64,000 bases of DNA from Enterovirga aerilata (GTDB taxonomy: Bacteria > Pseudomonadota > Alphaproteobacteria > Rhizobiales > Beijerinckiaceae): positions 331,331 through 395,330 of the forward strand of contig NZ_JABEPP010000004.1 of the NCBI RefSeq assembly GCF_013044135.1. Direction: 5' to 3'. Within the stretch, counting starts at the first letter, position 1. Every line of letters starts with the position of its first letter. This document shows, piece by piece, positions 36,013 to 45,856 of the stretch. Position numbers and translations under genes: made by a program. The notes beneath the pieces were generated by a model. It saw only the letters and a program-made list of their open reading frames with translations, had not been told where the DNA came from and ran no database searches.

Positions 36013-37043
36013 AAGACACGAACGAACAGCTCCGCCGTTTCCATGACGATTGTGTCTGGATGAACGCGGCGGGCCGCAGAGACATCCTAGCTAAGGCCCG
36101 GGCAAACCGTACGCGCCTTCGGAACGGCCTGGAGCGCGATAGCAAGCCTGCTCCAGTCGGTTCTGCGACCCAGGGGTCGTACGCCATGCGGACCATGATC
36201 CAGAACGATGAGGGCGATTACGACATTGACGACGGCGTATACTTCGCAAGGGACAAGCTCATCGGGCCGAACGGCGGCGAGATCACGGCACTTGCGGCTC
36301 GCCAGATGGTTTGCGACGCGCTTCAGGATCGCCGCTTCAGAGACAGCCCCGAAGTCAGAAACAACTGCGTCCGCATTTATTACTCGGCCCCGAACAACTA
36401 TCATGTCGACGTGCCGGTGTACCGCCGCACACGGACCAAGGATGTATTCACGGGCGAAATTACGGACACGTACGAGCTTGCGAGTTCGGATTGGAAGACA
36501 TCTGATGCACTCAGCGTAACGAAGTGGTTCAAGAAGCAGAATAAGGACAAGAGCTCCGACCCGTCTGAAAACGGCGACAGGGGGCAGTTCGTCAGGATCG
36601 TGCGCCTTGCGAAAGCCTTCGCACGTAGCCGCCCTCATTGGAGTGGTAAGATCGCGGGCGGCTTCGCCCTCTCGCGTTTGGTGAGCGACCACTTTACGGA
36701 AAACGTCGACCGCGACGACGTCGCATTCCGCCAGGTGCTTCGAGCCATCCATAACCGACTGGGATGGAAAACTTGGGTGGAGCACCCGACGCTGAACGAG
36801 GACATCCTTCCGGTCGATAGCGCCAAGTCGAGATTCCTCCGGAAGAAGCTCGGAGACAAGCTTCCGCTCCTGGACATCCTCGACGATCCGGGCTGCACCC
36901 ACGAGGAGGCCATGTCGGCATGGGACGACTTCTTCTACAGCGACTGGTTCTCCAACCAGCCTGACCCGGAGGACGAAGAGGAGCTCGACAAAAAGACGAG
37001 CGGACCGGCGATAATCAAGATCGGTGGCCAGGGGTACGCATGA
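36009..37043 (+). CDS. CD-NTase, DncV-like cyclic nucleotide synthase of CBASS
   Basis: This 344-aa CD-NTase has the GS motif in ATQGSYAMRT followed by YDIDDG with catalytic Asp 72 and Asp 74, and a third Asp 134 in YHVDVPVYR. It resembles clade A (DncV-type) enzymes that make a cyclic dinucleotide second messenger on phage infection. The product (for example cGAMP) cannot be read from sequence. The protein ends GGQGYA; a terminal Ala or Gly is what Cap2 conjugates in type II CBASS. Overlaps capV and cap2 by ATGA. Confidence 0.88.
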   Translation: MKDTNEQLRRFHDDCVWMNAAGRRDILAKARANRTRLRNGLERDSKPAPVGSATQGSYAMRTMIQNDEGDYDIDDGVYFARDKLIGPNGGEITALAARQMVCDALQDRRFRDSPEVRNNCVRIYYSAPNNYHVDVPVYRRTRTKDVFTGEITDTYELASSDWKTSDALSVTKWFKKQNKDKSSDPSENGDRGQFVRIVRLAKAFARSRPHWSGKIAGGFALSRLVSDHFTENVDRDDVAFRQVLRAIHNRLGWKTWVEHPTLNEDILPVDSAKSRFLRKKLGDKLPLLDILDDPGCTHEEAMSAWDDFFYSDWFSNQPDPEDEEELDKKTSGPAIIKIGGQGYA

Positions 37044-38737
37044 CGGCTCACGTCCACCCCCTGCCGGTGGATGCGGTTGCTCTCGTCGACAGCTGGTTTT
37101 CACCCCTCAAGTCATTTCGGGGGCGATTGCCGTCGAATGATCCCCTCATCGCAGCGGGCGGGGCCGGCTGGCTCATCCGAACGCGCGGTCGCGAACTCGC
37201 GGTGGTCGTCGATGTCGCGTTCCCGTTCACGCGGCCACGAGTTTACCTCCGCGGGAACTGGCCCGCGATGCCGCATATTGAGCGGGACGGCCGCTTCTGC
37301 CTCAGGAACCCTGAGATCCCGGCATCACCAATCGCAGCCGTTGAGCGGGCGCTTGGCGAAGCTCGCGCCCTCCTAGCAGACATCGCTAGTGGATCTGAGG
37401 ACCACGATTTCGAGGAGGACTTCGGACTGTACTGGCGACAGTCTGCAGAAGTGGGTCTCCGCGCGCGGCTGCTAATCCCGGGCGATCAAGCGTCGAGCAT
37501 CATCGCTTGGTCTGCGACGCAAGCCGGCGCATATGGCTTCCTATCGACAGAGGCCCTCCAGCGATGGTGGGCCCATCGCTTCGACAGTGATCGGTCCCAT
37601 GTTCGTCAAGGCGCTCTCGTTGCCCTGACGCGGCTGCCCCACCCGGACCTGTATCCGAGGACCGGATTGGAGCTCTGGGACCTAGTTGTCCAGTGTTCCA
37701 GGGACGGCGCCGAGGTACTGGCAGGGCTGCTTCGGCAAACACCCAAAAGCCTGCTCGTCGTGTTGGCGGGTACGGCCCTCTCGGGGCGGCATCACGCAGT
37801 CGGGGCGATGCTGACCAGGCATTCGGACGCCCGCGGCCGCCCTGTCACTCGTCGTGTGATCGAGCACGATTACCCGCGCGGCAAGACGCCGCCAGAGATA
37901 ATCTGCGAACGATATCGTCTGAGCCGTCTGGAAACGGAGGCGCTCGATGCAGCCGGAACCCGGCTACCCTACGAGGAACGTGACCGGCTCGCGTCGGCGC
38001 GGGTCGCAGTAATCGGATGTGGCGCGCTGGGTTCAGGAGTTGCACGGCTCCTCGCGAAGTCCGGCGTAGGGCATCTTGTTCTCGTCGATCCGGAGAGGCT
38101 GGGTTGGGAGAACATCCGCCGTCACCAGCTCGGTGCCGGATTCGTCGGGTCGCCGAAAGCTACTGGTCTTGCTAAGGCTATCGCGCACGAAAACCCCGAC
38201 ATCGGGGGGACTATCGGTTATGACCTAGCGGTCGAGAAGTTGCTCCTGGCGAACGCGAAGTCCCTGGAGGGCCTCGACCTCGTTGTAGCTTGCACCGCGA
38301 GTTGGTCAGCAAATTCGGCTCTCGACGATTTCTTCGGCCGCCCCGGTAGACCTCCTGTTCTCTACGCCTGGATGGAGGCTCACGCCGTTGCCGCTCATGC
38401 GGTCCTGATCATGACCGGAAACTCGTATCGAAGCGGCTTCGACATCGTGGGCAACCCCAAGCTCATGGCGTCCCAAAGCAGTAAGGCAATACCTGCCGCA
38501 TGTGGCGCACTGACGTCGCCCTTCGGCGCCATCGAACTGGCGCATGCAGAAACTCTGACTTCCCGCCTTGCTCTGGACTTCCTCCGGGGCAAGGCGGTTT
38601 CGACGACGTGGAGAACGTGGCTGACCGACTCCGAGACGCTCGCCGACGCAGAGGGGTCTTGGACGAAGGATTGGATCGCGGCGCGAGGCTCGCCTGACCC
38701 TCAGGGCCAAGTGTCCGCCGGACCATGGCTTGTATGA
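37040..38737 (+). CDS. cap2: Cap2: E2-E1 fusion ubiquitin-transfer-like enzyme
   Basis: This 565-aa protein combines an N-terminal E2-like domain (IERDGRFCLRNPEIP, candidate catalytic Cys 87) and a C-terminal ThiF/E1 adenylation domain: VIGCGALGSGVARLLAKSG nucleotide loop (about 320), NIRRHQLG, and VACTASWSAN with candidate Cys 418. Cap2 joins the C-terminus of the CD-NTase to target molecules and primes it for signalling. Overlaps the CD-NTase stop and the cap3 start (both ATGA). Confidence 0.87.
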   Translation: MTAHVHPLPVDAVALVDSWFSPLKSFRGRLPSNDPLIAAGGAGWLIRTRGRELAVVVDVAFPFTRPRVYLRGNWPAMPHIERDGRFCLRNPEIPASPIAAVERALGEARALLADIASGSEDHDFEEDFGLYWRQSAEVGLRARLLIPGDQASSIIAWSATQAGAYGFLSTEALQRWWAHRFDSDRSHVRQGALVALTRLPHPDLYPRTGLELWDLVVQCSRDGAEVLAGLLRQTPKSLLVVLAGTALSGRHHAVGAMLTRHSDARGRPVTRRVIEHDYPRGKTPPEIICERYRLSRLETEALDAAGTRLPYEERDRLASARVAVIGCGALGSGVARLLAKSGVGHLVLVDPERLGWENIRRHQLGAGFVGSPKATGLAKAIAHENPDIGGTIGYDLAVEKLLLANAKSLEGLDLVVACTASWSANSALDDFFGRPGRPPVLYAWMEAHAVAAHAVLIMTGNSYRSGFDIVGNPKLMASQSSKAIPAACGALTSPFGAIELAHAETLTSRLALDFLRGKAVSTTWRTWLTDSETLADAEGSWTKDWIAARGSPDPQGQVSAGPWLV

Positions 38738-39213
38738 CCATCGCACTCGTCTTCGACGTCGACCGAACCAGGGTTCGGATTGAGAGTGGCCCCGTCGCCT
38801 TGTTCGAGGCTCACCGTCAAACGCGCTTCTATCACCGCGAGGCCGGTGGGCAGCTATTTGGAAACGTCGGGCGCACTCGATGGACGGTCTCCCATGCGAC
38901 AGGTCCGGATCAACGGGACCGAAGGAGCCGATTTGGTTTCAGACCTGACCGGGGTCGGGAGCAGCAAGAGATCGAAGCGTATCACGCGCACGGCTTCGAC
39001 TATCTGGGCGACTGGCACACACATCCCGAAAACGTACCTAAGCCTTCCGAGCGAGACCTGCTCAGCATCGACGAGATCGTCAGGAGATCCACCCACCACC
39101 TCCCCGGGTTCCTGCTCTGCATTGTCGGCCGGCTCGACTTCCCGTCGGGCATTTGGTTGTCGTTCCATGATCAAGATGGGCAGGTCGTTCGGGGACGGCC
39201 GCTGACTAGCTGA
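38734..39213 (+). CDS. cap3: Cap3: JAMM/MPN isopeptidase of type II CBASS
   Basis: This 159-aa metalloprotease has the full JAMM set: Glu in HREAGGQLFG, His-x-His in DWHTHPENVPKPSERD, with Ser and Asp following. Cap3 removes CD-NTase from conjugates made by Cap2. ATG 38734 overlaps the cap2 stop, matching every other junction in the operon; an ATG at 38725 would add three residues. It is the last gene of the operon. Confidence 0.87.
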   Translation: MTIALVFDVDRTRVRIESGPVALFEAHRQTRFYHREAGGQLFGNVGRTRWTVSHATGPDQRDRRSRFGFRPDRGREQQEIEAYHAHGFDYLGDWHTHPENVPKPSERDLLSIDEIVRRSTHHLPGFLLCIVGRLDFPSGIWLSFHDQDGQVVRGRPLTS

Positions 39214-39547
39214 CCCGCCCCTGTCGGTTCCTCCCCCCGAGAACCAAGCCGCTAACCCTCAATCGTCGCCGGAACGCCGGACGTCATGTCGACGGTTTGT
39301 TGTCGTCTATGGACCCCAAGATGAAACTTGGTGTGGCAACCGTAAAGCCATTCAGCCCACAGGTGGTGAGCGCCGATCAGCGCGGTTAAGCGCTCATGAG
39401 GCCACTTCCTGATCGCATCAACTTTCCTGCCCGCAAGGCGAGCAGGTCGACGGTCCCACGCTGCATCTGCCAGGATGCCGACTTCATCGACGCTTACAGT
39501 AACAAGTACGCCTTGCGAGCCTCGTGGTCATCGAGAAATAGGTCTCC
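39214..39547. other. Non-coding gap between cap3 and the 226-aa gene
   Basis: 334 bp separate the convergent CBASS operon and the transposition operon. I see no supportable gene. A weak GGTTC/GAACC hairpin lies near 39225-39245 just after cap3. Transposon end repeats were looked for here by eye and none could be identified with confidence. Confidence 0.4.
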
Positions 39548-40228
39548 TTACCGACCATCACCGTAAAGCTGACGCAGCGCGTGCGCGTGAACGGCGTCAC
39601 GGCAGCGGATGCTTGTGAACTTCAGGTCAGCCGCCTTCCCGCTATCCACCAGGAGCTTGAGGCGGTCCTGGCCCTTGGCGAGCAGCTGGCCAATGCCGTG
39701 CGGGCGTGATCTGTCTTGCCAGATAAGGTGGATCACCTCCGCGGCCTTGAAGACGTCCTCGTATGTTGTTGCACCTGATTTGATCAGGTCGCCGGTGGCG
39801 TTCGCCATGTCCACCAACTCGTCGAGGTGCTCCGCTTCCGCCGCCGCTTCGGCCCGAAGGCGGTCGAGGTGCGGCGCGACCTCGGGCGGTGTCGGGGCGT
39901 AGTTTTCCACCACCGTCGAACCGTCACCGAGGGCGTCGTTCATGGCTTCCGCCTCGAAGCGATGTCTGCAGGCCAGGCCCTCGACGACGTCGCGCCGAAG
40001 CGCGCTGCGCACCTGCGCGAGCGTGAGGTCCGCCCCACCTTTCACGACGATGTGATGGAGGGTCGTGCCGGAGCCGGGTCCGCCCTCGTTCCAGACCGCG
40101 ACGAGCACCTCTGCCCTTTTGGCCACCTCTCCCATGTAGGACAGTGCCTGCGCTGGCGACGCGCCCGCGAGTTCGCGGAGATGAAGGTTCGCACGGTCGA
40201 GGACGCGGCGACGCAGCTTATGGTGCAT
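39548..40228 (-). CDS. Uncharacterised protein at the end of the Tn7-like operon
   Basis: This 226-aa protein is unrecognised. The N-terminal part (about 40-110) looks like an alpha/beta fold (AEVLVAVWNEGGPGSGTTLH, then GLACRHRFEAEAMNDALG); the rest is helical and acidic. No membrane segments. ATG 40228 has AGGAGC eight nt upstream. It follows tniQ by 63 nt on the same strand, so it may be an accessory target-selection or cargo gene. Nothing in the sequence gives a function. Confidence 0.55.
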   Translation of the reverse strand: MHHKLRRRVLDRANLHLRELAGASPAQALSYMGEVAKRAEVLVAVWNEGGPGSGTTLHHIVVKGGADLTLAQVRSALRRDVVEGLACRHRFEAEAMNDALGDGSTVVENYAPTPPEVAPHLDRLRAEAAAEAEHLDELVDMANATGDLIKSGATTYEDVFKAAEVIHLIWQDRSRPHGIGQLLAKGQDRLKLLVDSGKAADLKFTSIRCRDAVHAHALRQLYGDGR

Positions 40229-40291
40229 CTACATGCTCCTGGGTTGAGGGATGAAGGAGGTGTAGGCCCGCGCAACTCCGCGGGCCGGAGG

Positions 40292-42559
40292 TCACGGGAG
40301 GCTCAGAAGCGCCTTCGCTTCCGACAGGCGGGCGAGTATTCGTTCCTGGATGGCCGGCCAGGCACTCGGGCTGGTAGCGGCTGGCGCGGGCAGCGATCTG
40401 GTCAGCCTGATGAAGGTGCCCTCACGCGAGACCGCCCACTCCTCGGCCCTCGTAGGAAGGTCGAGGCGTTTGCTTCGCGCGGAGATCTCAATGAGGTCCC
40501 GGCCCAGGTCCAGCACGACGGTCGCTCGGAGGTCCCCCTTCCCTGTTCGGAGGGACAGCCCTCGCTCCCGCCCGGCCAGGCTCCACTCGTTTCCCGTTGC
40601 GAGCCGGCGGAGAAATGCCGCCTCGAATGCCCGGACGCTTTCAACGGCGGCTGCATCCGGATCGCAAGAGAGTTGGAGCATCTTGCGAGCGCTCGCCCGG
40701 TCCACTGCCACCGTGGACGACCCGTCCGACAGCCGTAGCTCCAGGATGCGTACGCCGAGCCGGCGCAGCTGCGGAATGATCGGCCGCCCCGCGACTTGGG
40801 GAAGGTCGGCGTAGAGGGTTGGAGGAGCCCACGACTGGCAGGCGGCTTCGACCGACTCCGCCGAGAGGCGCCTCCAGGCTTTCCGTCCCGACGGCACGGG
40901 CTCGATCTCCCCTTTTTCGCACAGGGCATCGATGACGTAGACGCGGTCGCCATAGAGCGTCGCGGCCTGGTAGCGGCCGAGGCCGGGAAGTTCGGCGAGC
41001 GCGGCGCGTGCGGCGGACGTCTGTTCGCTTGTTCGCAAGGAGCGGCGCGGCGCGGCGACAAGCAGATCGCCCAGCTTGTCACCGACGCGCACGAGCATGG
41101 GTCCGTAGCTGCGCACGAGCGGTCCAAGCACGCGGCTCGGATTGCTCTTGCAGGTACGGTTCAGCACCCCGAAGCGCACGCTTCCCGGAGGCGCCGTGTC
41201 GATCCTCTTGGCGTGTCGCAGAATGCCGTCAGAGAAGCGCGCGATCTCCTCTGGGTCGAACCGATGCCGAGCGCCGCAACGGCCGAGTACGCAGAACACC
41301 CCGATATCGCCGTTCGCGACGAGTGCGTCGAAGCAGCTGCGGGTGATGCCAAGCAGGGCGGCCCCCTCGTCGCGCCCGACAAGCCGGCGCAAAGTTGAGC
41401 GCACCAGATCGGCTTGTTCGGGCGAGAACGCACGATACCGGTTCCGTGCGATGCCGAATTGCCGCTCGTGAATACCGAGCTTTTCGGAGATGCGGCGCAG
41501 CCTGCTCTCGGTGATGCCGAGTTCCTGCGCGAGCCGCGGAACTGAGATCCACCCCTCCGCGCCTCCTCGCCAGGCCTGGGACGTTGCCGTCGAGAAATGT
41601 CCGCGCTCGACTACGACCTGGAGCAAGAGTTCGTCGACGAGCTTGCGATGCGCGCTATGCTCTTCCTCCCGGAGCTGGTCGATCCAGCCGAAGGACGCGC
41701 CGCGACCTCGGCCGGCGTGCGCGCGCTCCCGGTGGTCGGCCACTCCGCGAAGAACCTCCAGCACGCCGTCTCGTCCCGCCGCGATGACCGGGTAGCCGGC
41801 CTTCATCACGGTCCCGAGCTCGAACCCGGGGGTGGCGTCGACCGTCGGCCGTCGGCGTTCCGTTCCGCCCAGCACGACGCGTCCCATGAACTCAACCAAC
41901 TCGATGGCTTCACCGAGCGTCGGCAGGTCGTCGAGCAGCGGGACGGGAATTGCGTCCTCCGCTCCGAGGCGACCGAGGAGATACGCTTCGAAAGACGGGG
42001 TCGGGCTGGTGTTTCGGGGAATGCCGAAGCGCAAGATGCCGTTGCCCGTAGGCCCGTGCGTGAAGGACGGTGACCACCATGGGAGCGGCCGTCCGGACGG
42101 GTCGCGCCATTCCAGATCGACGTCGTGATAAGGGCAGCGGGCGAAGCTCGGCAGGTCCCACCAGGCTCGGTGATACGCGTCCTCCGCCAGACAGGCTGGG
42201 CAGAAGCGCCTGCGCAGCAGCTGCCAATGTTTGCGGCGGACCTCCTGCCCCATGATCTCGACGCGGTCGGGGAAAACCACGGGCGTGGCATGCGCGAGCC
42301 GGTCCTTGCCATGGATCGGGAAGGATGTCGCGAAGGCGAGGCACTCCGCCGGCTGGAGGGAGATCCCGTTGAGGCCGTGCGAGGCGAGCATGACGCTGAC
42401 GCTCGGGCGCCGGTTGAGTGCGCCGAGGCGGACGACAAAGCCGTGGGCCGGCTCGCCGTGGCGGGGCTTGTCCCATTGCGGCAGCGGCGGCTCGTTTCGG
42501 CCGCCGAGGTCCCGGAAGGTGCGGGTGCCGGGCTGGTGCCCGGCCAGCGCCGCGCTCAT
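40292..42559 (-). CDS. tniQ: Large TniQ-domain target-selection protein
   Basis: This 755-aa TniQ/TnsD-like protein has an N-terminal TniQ region (ESLTSWL-type start seen as GFVVRLGALNRRPSVSVMLA) with zinc-binding CPACLAEDAYHRAWWDLPSF and RCPYHDVDL. HTH-like stretches follow (VPRLAQELGITESRLRRISE near 330). It is longer than Tn5053 TniQ or Tn7 TnsD (about 400-510 aa). The extra C-terminal part may recognise a specific target. Start overlaps the tniB stop (ATGA). Confidence 0.85.
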   Translation of the reverse strand: MSAALAGHQPGTRTFRDLGGRNEPPLPQWDKPRHGEPAHGFVVRLGALNRRPSVSVMLASHGLNGISLQPAECLAFATSFPIHGKDRLAHATPVVFPDRVEIMGQEVRRKHWQLLRRRFCPACLAEDAYHRAWWDLPSFARCPYHDVDLEWRDPSGRPLPWWSPSFTHGPTGNGILRFGIPRNTSPTPSFEAYLLGRLGAEDAIPVPLLDDLPTLGEAIELVEFMGRVVLGGTERRRPTVDATPGFELGTVMKAGYPVIAAGRDGVLEVLRGVADHRERAHAGRGRGASFGWIDQLREEEHSAHRKLVDELLLQVVVERGHFSTATSQAWRGGAEGWISVPRLAQELGITESRLRRISEKLGIHERQFGIARNRYRAFSPEQADLVRSTLRRLVGRDEGAALLGITRSCFDALVANGDIGVFCVLGRCGARHRFDPEEIARFSDGILRHAKRIDTAPPGSVRFGVLNRTCKSNPSRVLGPLVRSYGPMLVRVGDKLGDLLVAAPRRSLRTSEQTSAARAALAELPGLGRYQAATLYGDRVYVIDALCEKGEIEPVPSGRKAWRRLSAESVEAACQSWAPPTLYADLPQVAGRPIIPQLRRLGVRILELRLSDGSSTVAVDRASARKMLQLSCDPDAAAVESVRAFEAAFLRRLATGNEWSLAGRERGLSLRTGKGDLRATVVLDLGRDLIEISARSKRLDLPTRAEEWAVSREGTFIRLTRSLPAPAATSPSAWPAIQERILARLSEAKALLSLP

Positions 42560-43542
42560 CGGGTCGCTCCGGACGTGGCCGTGCCCTGCTCAGGGGTACG
42601 GCGGCGCGGAGCGCCGGACAGGTCGTCGCGGAACGGGTTGAAGGTGGTCCCGACCGGCTTGACGAGGTCCCAGGCCCGAACGAGGTGCGCAGTCTCGATC
42701 TTGGGGGCGCTCTCGTTCAAGGCATAGCTCGCGGCCCTGAAAACGAAAGCCTTCAATCGGCCGATCAGCCCGTCGCTGACCCAGTGCAGCCTGGCACTGC
42801 ACCATTGGCTACCCAGCCCGGACTTCTCCAGGAACGGGAGCCGCGCATCGATGTAATCGCAGAGCAGCCGGAAGCCGGCGCGGTCTTCCTTGTTCTCCCA
42901 GGTGTAGGGCAGGACGATGTGGTGGGGCAGGAGCCCCCTGCCTTCGAGCTGCGCGTCGGCCTCCATCAGCGCGTAGGTTTCCATCAGGCCGGCCGCGACG
43001 ATGTTCATCGAACCGAGGTCGAGCATCTTGCGCAGGTAGCCCTGGCAGCCGCGCAGGGCGGCAGGCCGCTGCGGGCTGAGCGCTTCCTGGACCTCGTCGA
43101 GGAGCAGGAGTTCGGTCCCCTGCTCCTGGAACCCGATCAGGATGTTCCCGAAGAGGGCCTCCGTATTCATCTTCGTGGCACGACCGACATTCAGCGCGGC
43201 GGCAATGCGCTCCACGAAGCCTCGCTCGTTACAGGCGACCGGAAGGTCCACGTAGACGACGCGGCGCATCAGCCCGGTCTCGCCCTGCTCGACCGGGAAT
43301 TCGCGGGCGTAACGCTTCAGGACGTAGGTCTTGCCCGCGCGCGATTCTCCGGCCAGCGCAAACAGCGAGCCGGTGTCGTGCACACCGCCCTCCACGGGCA
43401 TGTGGAAGGCGCGCACCTGCTTCGTCGCCTCCTCGAACCGGTCGTGGCCGACGAACATCTGCTTGATGATCGTCTGCCTAGCGGCGGCTGGGAGCGCCGC
43501 GCGTTCGGCGCGCTCCTTGTGGCTCAGGGCGGAATTACTCAT
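42556..43542 (-). CDS. tniB: TniB/TnsC AAA+ transposition ATPase
   Basis: This 328-aa AAA+ ATPase has Walker A AGESRAGKTYVL (about residue 65) and Walker B ELLLLDEVQEAL (about 142), the TniB signature. It polymerises on DNA and links the target selector (TniQ) to the transposase. ATG 43542 lies 8 nt inside the 3' end of tniA; its stop overlaps tniQ. Confidence 0.88.
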   Translation of the reverse strand: MSNSALSHKERAERAALPAAARQTIIKQMFVGHDRFEEATKQVRAFHMPVEGGVHDTGSLFALAGESRAGKTYVLKRYAREFPVEQGETGLMRRVVYVDLPVACNERGFVERIAAALNVGRATKMNTEALFGNILIGFQEQGTELLLLDEVQEALSPQRPAALRGCQGYLRKMLDLGSMNIVAAGLMETYALMEADAQLEGRGLLPHHIVLPYTWENKEDRAGFRLLCDYIDARLPFLEKSGLGSQWCSARLHWVSDGLIGRLKAFVFRAASYALNESAPKIETAHLVRAWDLVKPVGTTFNPFRDDLSGAPRRRTPEQGTATSGATR

Positions 43543-45856
43543 CGGCGGTACTCCATTGTCTGCTCGCCCTCAGGAGCGAGAGGTCGTCTTCTTCGGGATC
43601 GAGGTCGGCGTAGGGGCCTTGCGGGTCAGGTCCCTGCGCATCGGGTTCGGCCACTTCCGCGGGCACGGCGTCCACGCCGTGCGCCGCGGGCGGGGGCAGG
43701 GCCGGAAGCCGGTTCGCGGGAGGCTGCGGCGGCTCATCCTCCTCGCGCTCGCCGCCGCGTCGCACGCGCTGTGCGATGGCGAGCGGATCGAGGTGCGCGG
43801 CCGTGCCGGCGTCCGCCGGCTTGCCGGGCGTGACGGTGCTTGCGAGCCGGCCCACGCGCTGGGCGTGCAGGAACCGCGCGAGCCGGCGCTGCACCCGTTT
43901 GCGCCCAGGCTTCGACCGGGCCGCCACCGCGAGGTCAGCCAGGTGGGCCAGGCTGTCCATCAGCCCGTCGAAGTCGAGCGCCTTCTTGACGCTGAGCTTC
44001 GCGTGCGCGACCGCCAGGTCGTGGACGTGCCGGTGGCGGCCCTCGGCGTAGGCGCGATGCGCTTTCGTGGCCGGGACGACGATGATGGCGCCGGTCGGGT
44101 CGTAGGGGTTTTCGACGTAGATCCGGCCGAGGTTGTTCGGGTCGCGCACGCACTTGTACTGCGTGCCCTTGCCGCTCTGCCTCGCGCTTCTGTGCTCCGG
44201 ATGCGTCAGCAGTCTGCTGAGCTCGGGAGACTCGTACTTGATGTAGTCCCAGACGATGCCGTCGTTCTGGATCGTGCGCATCTCCCATTCGCCGCAGAGC
44301 GCGATGAAGAGCTCCGCCGGAGGCAGCGGCCCGCTGGGTTGGTTCTTCGCTTTCTCGTTCCAGACCCTGAGTGGGATATCGCCCACGCCGCGCAGAAGCC
44401 CGAGCCCCCGCGAGATGCGCGCATTGTGGATCTCCACCAGGAAGAAGACGAGGAGCGCCTCGAAGTCGCTGAACCTGATCTTGGCGTGTTCGACCGGGTT
44501 CTCGTCGTAGTCCTTGAGCTTGACGGCATTCGACTTTGTCGAGCCCGGGAGGAGATGGATCAGGCCGGTGTTCTGGTAGCCGAAGAAGCGTTCGAGGGCG
44601 CCCTTGTACCAGGGCGTCTTCGGGCGGAACCGCGGCTTGTTGATCTTCAATTCACGACATGCGGCCTCGATATCCTTGCCGATGAAGTGCAGGCCGTTGT
44701 CGACCCAGAGGTTCTCGATCTTGCCGAAGCAAGGCCAAGGAGTGTTGACCGCCGGAAAGCGCGCCATGTCCTTCGGGTACATCGCGTGGCGCAGGCCGGC
44801 GACGAAGGACGCGTAGCTCGGTGCCTCGTAGCCAACGGCGTAGCCGATGTGCATTCCGGTCGCCCGGCACCTGAACAGGATCAGGTCAGCGCGGCCCAAG
44901 ACGATGTCGCTCTCGTCGTCGACCAGCAGGATGTCGAGCGTGCAGTTGTCCACCTCGACGTCCTGGTAGGGACGGTCGGGCAGGGGCTGCGTCTCGTAGG
45001 TCCGGTTCTTGGCAGCGAAGGACGGGCTGATGCGATAATAGTCGCGGGTGTATTGATCGAGGGCGGCGCAGCGGCGCTGGAACGTGCGGAGGGAGGGCGT
45101 CGAGATTCGCGCCAGCTCTTCGCAGGACAGAAAGCGGCGGTACGAGCGCTTGACGGCCTTCACCGTCGAGACGACCTTCGCGTAGGCGAGCTCGGTCGAG
45201 ACGTCGGGGTTCAGCCAGTAGGACAGCCCGCGCCCGAGCGCGATCTCCCCGATGCCACCGAATGGCGTGCGCCGGTTGCCCTTGAGCGCGTGCAGGCCGA
45301 CAAGACAGGCCGTGCCGTGGATGGACCCGTACTGGGTCCACAGGTCGATCCAGTTCAGAACCGTCGTGAAGTCGGGCGGGGTCTCGCCGCGGGCGGCCGC
45401 CACCTCCTCGATGAGCGGCATCAGCTTCCGCCTGGAGCGCTTGAACCGGTAGGGCGTCCGGGGGCCGTCGCCCTCAACGTGGCCGCGCAGGCACGGCTCC
45501 ACGTAGGCGAGCTTGCGGTCCGCCTCGGCGTTCTGCGCATCCGTCAGGGTGATCCGATTGGGAAACGGCGCGCGGAACGCCGCATACCGCCCCTTCCCGA
45601 CGATGATGCTCGCCTCTCCAGTGGAGGCCATGAACGCCAGTTGCTGGTCGGTGACGAACAGCAAGTCCCTGTCCGACAGGCAGAGGAACTGGAGGCGGTC
45701 GTCCAGCCTGCGCTCGAACTCCCACGTCCTGCCGCCGATCCGGAAGACATCCTTCGCGTGCAGGTCGAAGCGGAGGGTCGCCGCAGGCTTGTCCACGACG
45801 GGGAGAGCGGGCACGAGCGCCGGAGCCGGGATGTGTGCCGGGACGTTGGGCGTCAT
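43535..45856 (-). CDS. tniA: TniA/TnsB DDE transposase
   Basis: This 773-aa transposase has a retroviral-integrase core: Asp 303 in VEVDNCTLD, Asp 386 in LWVDNGLHF and Glu 422 in KGALERFFG. The N-terminal half holds helix-turn-helix DNA-binding segments, and a Mu-transposase C-terminal beta-barrel follows at about 590-650. The tail is Pro/Glu-rich. TniA cuts the 3' ends and joins them to target DNA. ATG 45856 overlaps the stop of the upstream TnsA-like gene. Confidence 0.9.
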   Translation of the reverse strand: MTPNVPAHIPAPALVPALPVVDKPAATLRFDLHAKDVFRIGGRTWEFERRLDDRLQFLCLSDRDLLFVTDQQLAFMASTGEASIIVGKGRYAAFRAPFPNRITLTDAQNAEADRKLAYVEPCLRGHVEGDGPRTPYRFKRSRRKLMPLIEEVAAARGETPPDFTTVLNWIDLWTQYGSIHGTACLVGLHALKGNRRTPFGGIGEIALGRGLSYWLNPDVSTELAYAKVVSTVKAVKRSYRRFLSCEELARISTPSLRTFQRRCAALDQYTRDYYRISPSFAAKNRTYETQPLPDRPYQDVEVDNCTLDILLVDDESDIVLGRADLILFRCRATGMHIGYAVGYEAPSYASFVAGLRHAMYPKDMARFPAVNTPWPCFGKIENLWVDNGLHFIGKDIEAACRELKINKPRFRPKTPWYKGALERFFGYQNTGLIHLLPGSTKSNAVKLKDYDENPVEHAKIRFSDFEALLVFFLVEIHNARISRGLGLLRGVGDIPLRVWNEKAKNQPSGPLPPAELFIALCGEWEMRTIQNDGIVWDYIKYESPELSRLLTHPEHRSARQSGKGTQYKCVRDPNNLGRIYVENPYDPTGAIIVVPATKAHRAYAEGRHRHVHDLAVAHAKLSVKKALDFDGLMDSLAHLADLAVAARSKPGRKRVQRRLARFLHAQRVGRLASTVTPGKPADAGTAAHLDPLAIAQRVRRGGEREEDEPPQPPANRLPALPPPAAHGVDAVPAEVAEPDAQGPDPQGPYADLDPEEDDLSLLRASRQWSTADE

